10,909 nucleotides of DNA, from positions 1 through 10,909 of the forward strand of contig JAAYWX010000226.1 in NCBI GenBank assembly GCA_012516225.1, written 5' to 3'. A program made the position numbers and the translations under genes. Under the pieces are notes generated by a model that searched no databases, was not told the DNA's origin, and saw nothing but the letters and a program-made list of their open reading frames with translations. This DNA is from Clostridiales bacterium (GTDB lineage: Bacteria > Bacillota > Clostridia > Oscillospirales > Oscillospiraceae). Numbering within the stretch: the stretch's first letter is position 1; every line of letters begins with the position of its first letter. This document shows positions 7,519-10,909 of the stretch, in pieces.

Positions 7519-7561
7519 ATGCATACCTCCCATCCGACAAGAAATTTGTGTCAATAATCCC

Positions 7562-7585
7562 AAACCTTGTACAACCGCAAGGTTT
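7562..7585. repeat. Perfect inverted repeat in the rpoN leader
   Basis: AAACCTTG (7562-7569) and CAAGGTTT (7578-7585) flank an 8-base spacer, within the predicted untranslated leader of rpoN about 30 bases before its ribosome binding site. It could be an operator dyad or an RNA hairpin. There is no U-tract, so it is not an attenuator-type terminator. Confidence 0.4.
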
Positions 7586-7644
7586 TATGTCATCAATTAA
7601 AAATTTTAGAATATTTTAAATTTTTACTTTCTATGCGACATAAA

Positions 7645-7673
7645 ATTATAACATATTCATATTTTTTTAGCAA
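7645..7673 (-). promoter_or_regulatory. Extended -10 promoter for rpoN
   Basis: The minus strand has TTGCTA (7673-7668), 17 bases, then TATAAT (7650-7645) preceded by TGT, an extended -10 element. Transcription would start near 7638, giving a leader of about 120 bases. Confidence 0.6.
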
Positions 7674-7722
7674 GACGACATATTATTATGCCCTAAAAAG
7701 ACATTTTGCTGTTTTTATTGAC

Positions 7723-7757
7723 GAAAAGCCGCGGTACACATGGCACTGCGGCTTTTC
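7723..7757 (-). terminator. Hairpin terminator of the hemZ-PAP2 operon
   Basis: GAAAAGCCGC (7723-7732) and GCGGCTTTTC (7748-7757) make a perfect 10-bp stem, extendable by GGT/ACT with one G-U pair. The A and T runs at the base of the stem are typical of Rho-independent terminators. It starts two bases after the PAP2 stop codon and shields rpoN from upstream transcription. Confidence 0.8.
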
Positions 7758-7759
7758 AC

Positions 7760-8317
7760 CTACATTCTTCTTTTAGGGTCGAAACCCAAAGAGGAATATT
7801 TTTTAATCAAAACATATAAGCCGAACGAGGAAAGGGTTCCAACAATTGCGCCGCCGATAACATCGCTCGGATAGTGCACCCCGACATAACAGCGGGAAAA
7901 AGCGATCAATACTGCCGGAATATATGCATATCCCCCTTTCCTGCCGAAGAAGAGAACCATTGCAAGAGCCGCCGCGAAACTTGATGCGGCATGCCCGGAA
8001 GGAAAAGAATATGATTGCAACGGATTTACCAAAATCGACAGGCCTTCTATGGTAACATACGGTCTGGGTCTTGCTACAATCGGCTTTAATAAGCAGTTGT
8101 TTACAAGAAAAACCGCCAGAAGGCAGACAAGCACATAAGCCCCGCGGCGTCTGGTCTTTGGAAAAGCAAACAAGGTAAGCCCCAAAGCAATCCAGACAGC
8201 CCCGCCGTCTCCGAGTTTCGTCATAAAAACCATAAACGTATTTAAAAACTCTGTGCGTAGATTTTCCTGTATAAAAAGAAGAGTAGAAGTATCAAAGGAC
8301 TGAACTGCATGTATCAC
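7760..8317 (-). CDS. PAP2-family membrane phosphatase
   Basis: Integral membrane lipid phosphatase of 185 residues, probably acting on an isoprenoid or phospholipid pyrophosphate/phosphate such as undecaprenyl pyrophosphate at the outer face of the membrane. All three PAP2 motifs are intact: KPIVARPRP at 78-86 (K-x6-RP), PSGH at 106-109 and SRCYVGVHYPSD at 141-152 with the catalytic H148 and D152. Several hydrophobic segments alternate with these motifs (about 41-53, 59-76, 110-124, 131-140, 153-170), and the tail is basic. The start is GTG at 8317, overlapping the upstream stop as GTGA, with GGAG at 8326-8329, eight bases before it. An ATG nearby is out of frame. It is the last gene of the operon, coupled to the beta-helix acyltransferase. 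Substrate choice within PAP2 (BcrC-like or phosphatidylglycerophosphatase-like) cannot be settled from sequence alone. Confidence 0.9.
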   Translation of the reverse strand: MIHAVQSFDTSTLLFIQENLRTEFLNTFMVFMTKLGDGGAVWIALGLTLFAFPKTRRRGAYVLVCLLAVFLVNNCLLKPIVARPRPYVTIEGLSILVNPLQSYSFPSGHAASSFAAALAMVLFFGRKGGYAYIPAVLIAFSRCYVGVHYPSDVIGGAIVGTLSSFGLYVLIKKYSSLGFDPKRRM

Positions 8318-9027
8318 GGCTTTAGCTCCACTATTTCGTTCTCTTCAACCACTGTTTTGTGTTCATTGAACACACGTTTTCCGGCCGGAATAAAACCGCG
8401 TACGTTAGTAAGCGGAAATATCCATGTGTATGGTCCTATATGCGTTCCGGGCTGGGTAACCGCGTTTGCGCCCAACCGTGCGCTATCGCCAAGAATACAG
8501 CCGAAAAAGCTGTCACCGAGATCTATTTTTTGTCCGTCAATTTTAAGAGTGGCGTTTGTCTGGTCGAATTTTCTGTTTGCCGTTATAACTCCGCTTCCGA
8601 CTCTGGCAGATGCGCCCAAAATACTGTCCCCTGCAAAAGCAAGAGAAGCAACTTTGGAACCGCTGAACATTACACAATGTTTAACTTCACTGCCGTGACC
8701 GACGCTGCAGCCGTCCGCTATTATGGTATATGGTCGTATAATGGAGCCGGGCATAAGCTCACAGTTTTTTCCGATATATACCGGTCCTATAATTGTAACA
8801 TCGTTGTAGATTACTGTTCCTTCCCCGATGAAATAGTTGCCGTGGAAATTGGGAGAATCTCCGCGGATTTCTCCGTGGTTCTCCCTTATATCATTTCCAA
8901 CAATAGTATCTTGAAGATATACTTTTGCCCTTTGCAGTATCTCATAGGTTTCAGAAATACCATCAAAGAATCCGTATATGGGGAATTTATCAAGTTTAGA
9001 AAAATAGTAGCTGATTTTTGTGGACAT
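8314..9027 (-). CDS. Left-handed beta-helix acyltransferase-like protein (GlmU C-terminal type)
   Basis: 237 residues built mostly of hexapeptide repeats: the IGEGTVIYNDVTIIGPVYIG run at 67-86, SIIRPYTIIADGCSVGHGSEVKHCV (95-119), GDSILGASARVGSGVITANR (133-152) and LGDSARLGANAVTQPGTHIG (179-198). These form a left-handed beta-helix of the kind found in the C-terminal acetyltransferase half of GlmU and related sugar-phosphate nucleotidyltransferases. The nucleotidyltransferase (LxxGxGTRM) half is absent, so this is a stand-alone helix domain with a short helical N-terminus (about 1-40). Likely an acyl-CoA-dependent sugar acetyltransferase; a structural or regulatory role is possible. The ATG at 9027 is preferred over an in-frame GTG at 9039, because the AAAGGTG ribosome binding site fits only the ATG (nine bases). 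Its end overlaps the PAP2 start by four bases. Confidence 0.8.
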   Translation of the reverse strand: MSTKISYYFSKLDKFPIYGFFDGISETYEILQRAKVYLQDTIVGNDIRENHGEIRGDSPNFHGNYFIGEGTVIYNDVTIIGPVYIGKNCELMPGSIIRPYTIIADGCSVGHGSEVKHCVMFSGSKVASLAFAGDSILGASARVGSGVITANRKFDQTNATLKIDGQKIDLGDSFFGCILGDSARLGANAVTQPGTHIGPYTWIFPLTNVRGFIPAGKRVFNEHKTVVEENEIVELKP

Positions 9028-9105
9028 AGTGTAGTGCACCTTTCATACCATAAAAGTAGTTATCTTGCCGCAAAGCGCAGACGGCGGAGAGATAAATTTT
9101 AAAGA

Positions 9106-10038
9106 TCAGTATTTATATTTGCCTCCACCCACAAATTCCGTCAAGAGGGAATCCGGGAGAAGCAGTTTTGTTTCAATTGTTTCAAAAAGATCAAATGCAG
9201 GATAAATCTGCTTTAATTCTTCATACCTTTCAGTCCCTTCTGGGATGTTGCGGAACATATTCTGCGCAACGGATTTCATGACACAGACCTCATAAGGGAA
9301 TGACGAGTCAAATTTCCAGTTCGCTTTATCCTTGAACGGGCTGATGTTGACCTTTTCGCCGCGGCGGACATTTGCCCACAGCCCGAAAGTATATTCCGGA
9401 GAAGCTCCTCGAAAAAGGTTATCGCGAACCACTCTGCGGACAAGACGCATCCATGTTCCTTTGAAACAGACTTCTCCGTTATTCAAAACATCAGAACGGG
9501 CGCTGATATAGAGCTTAAGGGCTTCCGGGTGCGCTCCTGTCAGCTCATCGTTCAGGGCGTGTATGCCTTCCACAACGACAATGTCGTTTTTACCGATCTT
9601 GAGTGTTTCGGAAGGAACATCCGCTCTCCTTTGCTCTGCAAAAATATATTTCGGAACATCAATAGCTTCACCGCGGCTAAGCCGTTCAAAATGCTCAGAA
9701 AGCAGTTCCATATCCACACACCGCGGAGATTCAAGATCAATTTTTCCGTCTTCCGTTCTTGGCGAGTTTTCATCAACTGTGCGGAAGTAGCTGTCCATGG
9801 CCAGTGCATGTGTCATAATTCCGCGCCGGCGCAGTTCCTCCTCAATTTTTTTTGAAGTGGTCGTTTTCCCGCTGCCGGAAGGCCCGGAAATTAAAACTAT
9901 AGGGCTATTTTTGCGGTTTTGGATAATCATGTCAGCCGCATGACGGATTTTGGCGTCGTATTCGGCGTCACATTCACGGATAAATTTTGCAGGGTCGCTC
10001 GACGCTCTGCGATTAATTTCGTCTAAACAATATGCCAT
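9106..10038 (-). CDS. Uridine kinase-like P-loop nucleoside kinase
   Basis: Cytoplasmic kinase of the uridine kinase/phosphoribulokinase superfamily (UMPK-like branch), predicted to phosphorylate a nucleoside or similar small molecule with ATP. The 310 residues contain Walker A GPSGSGKTT at 52-60, the acceptor-site MDSYFR at 81-86 with D82, VVVEGIHALND (154-164) as the Walker B-like strand, and an Arg-rich lid RRVVRDNLFRG (201-211). In many Clostridia this kinase is fused behind a ThrRS-like TGS/SAD region in a protein of about 550 residues; that part is missing here. The ATG at 10038 is chosen because AGGAGG (10048-10053) sits nine bases upstream; an in-frame ATG at 10086 lies inside hemZ. 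The start lies four bases after the hemZ stop and the ribosome binding site is inside hemZ, so the two are translationally coupled. Confidence 0.88.
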   Translation of the reverse strand: MAYCLDEINRRASSDPAKFIRECDAEYDAKIRHAADMIIQNRKNSPIVLISGPSGSGKTTTSKKIEEELRRRGIMTHALAMDSYFRTVDENSPRTEDGKIDLESPRCVDMELLSEHFERLSRGEAIDVPKYIFAEQRRADVPSETLKIGKNDIVVVEGIHALNDELTGAHPEALKLYISARSDVLNNGEVCFKGTWMRLVRRVVRDNLFRGASPEYTFGLWANVRRGEKVNISPFKDKANWKFDSSFPYEVCVMKSVAQNMFRNIPEGTERYEELKQIYPAFDLFETIETKLLLPDSLLTEFVGGGKYKY

Positions 10039-10042
10039 TAAA

Positions 10043-10909
10043 CTAAACCTCCTGTGCGTTTCCGCAGATAAATTCTGTTTCCGCATCCGATTGGGTCAGT
10101 ATTGATTTTATTTTTTCTTTGTCCGCAATAATTTTGTCTATGCTGTCAATATATTCTTTGGGATACTTGGGATCAAAAATACGCTCAATGCGCCCGTTTC
10201 CGACACACAGTTTCGTTGAGGCTCCTCCGCCCATAGAAATTATGCTGCGAAGCTCTTCCATAATGCAGATGTTGTACAAACTTTCGCTGTCCGAGCGCTG
10301 CCATCCTACATTTTCAAATCCGCCCGACATATATTTTTGACGGTAAAGATAGTATGGCCGATATCCGGATGAATAAAGGGTTCTTCCGGCAAAGTCTACC
10401 ATTCGGCGTACATCGGAATCCTGAGGAAGCAAAGCGCCGCGGAGTGTTATCGCAGAACCTTTTTTGAGCGCAAGCGTATGAACGGTAATGTTTTCAGGAT
10501 TAAGCTCCAAAACCGTATCGAGTGTTCTGAAAAATCCGTTCGGAGTATCAAGCGGAAGGCCGGCAATAAGATCCATATTTACATTGAAGCCACCGACGCT
10601 CCTAACAAGTGAAAGTGCATCTATAACATCTTTTGCAGAATGTTTTCTTCCTATAGCTTCAAGAACATCGTCATTCATGGACTGAGGGTTTACGCTGACC
10701 CTTGTTATGCCGTGCAGTTTAAGGACATTAAGTTTTTCCGCCGTTATAGTATCCGGACGGCCGGCCTCAACTGTGTATTCATGAACGGAGGAAAAATCAA
10801 AAGCTGTTTCCAGTATTCCGCACAGTTCGTCAAGCTGTTCCGCCGAGAGTGTTGTGGGCGTTCCTCCTCCAATATATACGGATACGTGACGCCGGCCAAG
10901 TGCGCGACC
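10043..10909 (-). CDS. hemZ: Coproporphyrinogen dehydrogenase HemZ-type radical SAM enzyme, N-terminus cut
   Basis: Oxygen-independent coproporphyrinogen III oxidase-like radical SAM protein of the HemZ subgroup. The 288 visible residues begin at the window edge with GRALGRRHVSVYIGGGTPTT, in which GGGTPT is the SAM-contacting motif. HemZ signatures follow: EYTVEAGRPDTITAEKL, RVSVNPQSMNDDVLEAIGRK, NVNMDLIAGLP, and PENITVHTLALKKGSA. The C-terminal PYYLYRQKYMSGGFENVGW block is also typical. The CxxxCxxC cluster motif should lie upstream of the window; the family is about 480-500 residues. HemN-like proteins are often mis-assigned (some are heme-handling HemW), but EAGRPDTI favours HemZ. No other heme gene is in view, so the true role is uncertain. 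It heads the visible part of the operon and ends in TAG four bases before the kinase start. Confidence 0.92.
   Translation of the reverse strand, partial: GRALGRRHVSVYIGGGTPTTLSAEQLDELCGILETAFDFSSVHEYTVEAGRPDTITAEKLNVLKLHGITRVSVNPQSMNDDVLEAIGRKHSAKDVIDALSLVRSVGGFNVNMDLIAGLPLDTPNGFFRTLDTVLELNPENITVHTLALKKGSAITLRGALLPQDSDVRRMVDFAGRTLYSSGYRPYYLYRQKYMSGGFENVGWQRSDSESLYNICIMEELRSIISMGGGASTKLCVGNGRIERIFDPKYPKEYIDSIDKIIADKEKIKSILTQSDAETEFICGNAQEV

Noticed and set aside
7519..7563. Longer rpoN start at 7563 (15 extra residues)
   Set aside because: No ribosome binding site precedes it; GGGAGG is correctly spaced only for the ATG at 7518, and the extension is not sigma-54-like.
7741..7756. Sigma-54 -24/-12 promoter beginning TGGCAC
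   Set aside because: The TTGC (-12) element is missing at the required spacing, and the sequence is the loop and stem of the operon terminator.
8359..9102. Long plus-strand open frame opposite the beta-helix gene
   Set aside because: It is antisense to a gene with clear hexapeptide repeats, has no recognisable domain and no suitable ribosome binding site.
10039..10086. Longer kinase start at 10086 inside hemZ
   Set aside because: It would overlap hemZ by more than 40 bases, and AGGAGG at 10048-10053 points to the ATG at 10038.

Overview
The window looks like a chromosomal segment from a Firmicute of class Clostridia, probably a gut-type Oscillospiraceae, Lachnospiraceae or Christensenellales lineage. 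The reasons are the HemZ-type radical SAM gene, the UMPK-like nucleoside kinase, a SigL-like sigma-54, strong AGGAGG-type ribosome binding sites, sigma-A-like promoters and a moderate base composition (mid-40s % GC by eye, not computed). No rRNA, tRNA, CRISPR array, insertion sequence or phage gene is visible. Most of it is ordinary housekeeping and accessory gene content.

Layout. Positions 1-1194 (minus) hold most of asparaginyl-tRNA synthetase, cut by the left edge before class II motif 3. Divergent from it is cysK (1369-2289, plus), O-acetylserine sulfhydrylase. Converging on cysK is a 537-residue membrane diguanylate cyclase (2442-4055, minus) with about seven N-terminal membrane segments, a PAS-like middle and an intact GGDEF domain with an RxxD inhibitory site. 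A 342-base divergent spacer carries promoters for the cyclase and for a phosphinothricin-acetyltransferase-like GNAT enzyme (4398-4952, plus). A perfect 11-bp hairpin at 4960-4990 separates this from the next minus-strand block.

The block 5036-7518 (minus) holds rpoN (sigma-54) followed by a 342-residue protein that reads as a radical SAM family member whose Fe-S cluster cysteine motif is missing. That gene has its own promoter-like region with three CCGAT half-sites. It is the most unusual item in the window.

The right end (7760-10909, minus) is a probable four-gene operon transcribed leftward: hemZ (N-terminus off the right edge), a P-loop nucleoside/uridine kinase-like protein, a left-handed beta-helix acyltransferase-like protein and a PAP2 membrane phosphatase. 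Two of its junctions are translationally coupled (4-base gap; 4-base GTGA overlap), and it ends in a strong hairpin at 7723-7757. The order suggests a mix of tetrapyrrole and cell-envelope functions rather than one known pathway.

I did not find a convincing new multi-gene defence, mobile or signalling system. The best leads are the cluster-less radical SAM homologue with its palindromic promoter, and the unassigned membrane sensor domain of the diguanylate cyclase.
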